7,330 bases of DNA, from assembly GCA_001643475.1 (NCBI GenBank), contig LXTK01000275.1, forward strand, positions 1 through 7,330, read 5' to 3'. Within the stretch, counting starts at the first letter, position 1; each line of letters starts with the position of its first letter. The notes under the pieces are model-generated. The model was not told where the DNA came from. It searched no databases and saw only the letters and a list, made by a program, of their open reading frames with translations. The translations under genes were made by a program, and so were the position numbers. The DNA is from Proteobacteria bacterium SPGG2. GTDB taxonomy: Bacteria; Pseudomonadota; Gammaproteobacteria; Acidiferrobacterales; SPGG2. Positions 7,105 to 7,330 of the stretch are shown here, piece after piece.

Positions 7105-7330
7105 AAACTCTCGTAATCATTTTGTGGCTGCTAGCAACCCCGTGTGTGTGGGCTGAAGATAGCGTTGAGCTGGAAGGAACCTCTATCATAGGTAGCCGAG
7201 AGTTGCCCAAGATCCTCTACATCGTACCATGGAAAAATCCGAACCCAGACAGCCTGATTGGTCGTCCAGTAGCGAGCCTTCTGGATGAAGTGCTTGGCGC
7301 GCTAGATCGTGACGTATTTCGACGCCAAGT
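7101..7330 (+). CDS. Exported protein of unknown function, N-terminal part (3' end outside window)
   Basis: The frame is open from the ATG at 7101 to the window end, giving 76 full codons. Residues 1-18 are a Sec signal peptide with likely cleavage after V-W-A; there is no lipobox around Cys15. The mature part begins with an acidic stretch, then GTSIIGSRELPKILYIVPWK (about 26-45), followed by helical sequence with LLDEVL and DRDVFRRQ. I recall this GSRELPK...IVPWK pattern from conserved uncharacterised proteins encoded next to TPR, ExbB/TolQ and ExbD genes. That is memory and not a search. The EGTSIIGSR segment superficially resembles the start of the plug domain of TonB-dependent receptors, but too little of the gene is present to say more. 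It is translationally coupled to the preceding lipoprotein gene. Function is unknown; a periplasmic role in the same complex is likely from context. Confidence 0.85.
   Translation, partial: MKTLVIILWLLATPCVWAEDSVELEGTSIIGSRELPKILYIVPWKNPNPDSLIGRPVASLLDEVLGALDRDVFRRQ

Overview
The window is a plus-strand block of six genes: two are cut by the window edges and four are complete. Gaps are a few to about 25 bases and the last two junctions overlap. I see no tRNA, rRNA, CRISPR array, transposon, terminator or convincing promoter. The layout suggests one long operon that starts upstream of base 1 and continues past base 7330. Sec signal peptides, two lipoprotein signals and a DUF3570-type outer-membrane protein point to a Gram-negative bacterium. 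My best guess is an uncultured gammaproteobacterium, because I recall this gene order there. That is a recollection, not a search result.

Layout: (1) 1-477, the C-terminal end of a DUF3570 beta-barrel-like protein. (2) 503-1039, a small exported protein with a helical or coiled-coil N-terminus followed by a beta-rich domain. (3) 1044-3608, a large exported protein with TPR-like repeats, a long charged helical or coiled-coil region and a C-terminal NTF2-like domain. (4) 3627-6467, a 946-residue TPR lipoprotein. (5) 6454-7104, a small TPR lipoprotein. (6) 7101-7330, the start of an exported protein of unknown function.

Working model (inference): the four complete genes plus gene 6 encode periplasmic and outer-membrane parts of a TPR-based trans-envelope assembly. 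Related gene sets, as I recall them, continue with ExbB/TolQ-, ExbD/TolR- and AgmX/TonB-like genes. They are compared with the core of the Myxococcus Agl-Glt machinery, although most carriers are not gliders. None of the motor genes lies in this window, so that link needs the downstream sequence. The function of the system, and why a DUF3570 barrel gene is joined to it, cannot be settled here. This is the most interesting part of the window: a poorly characterised, possibly energised envelope complex rather than ordinary housekeeping genes.
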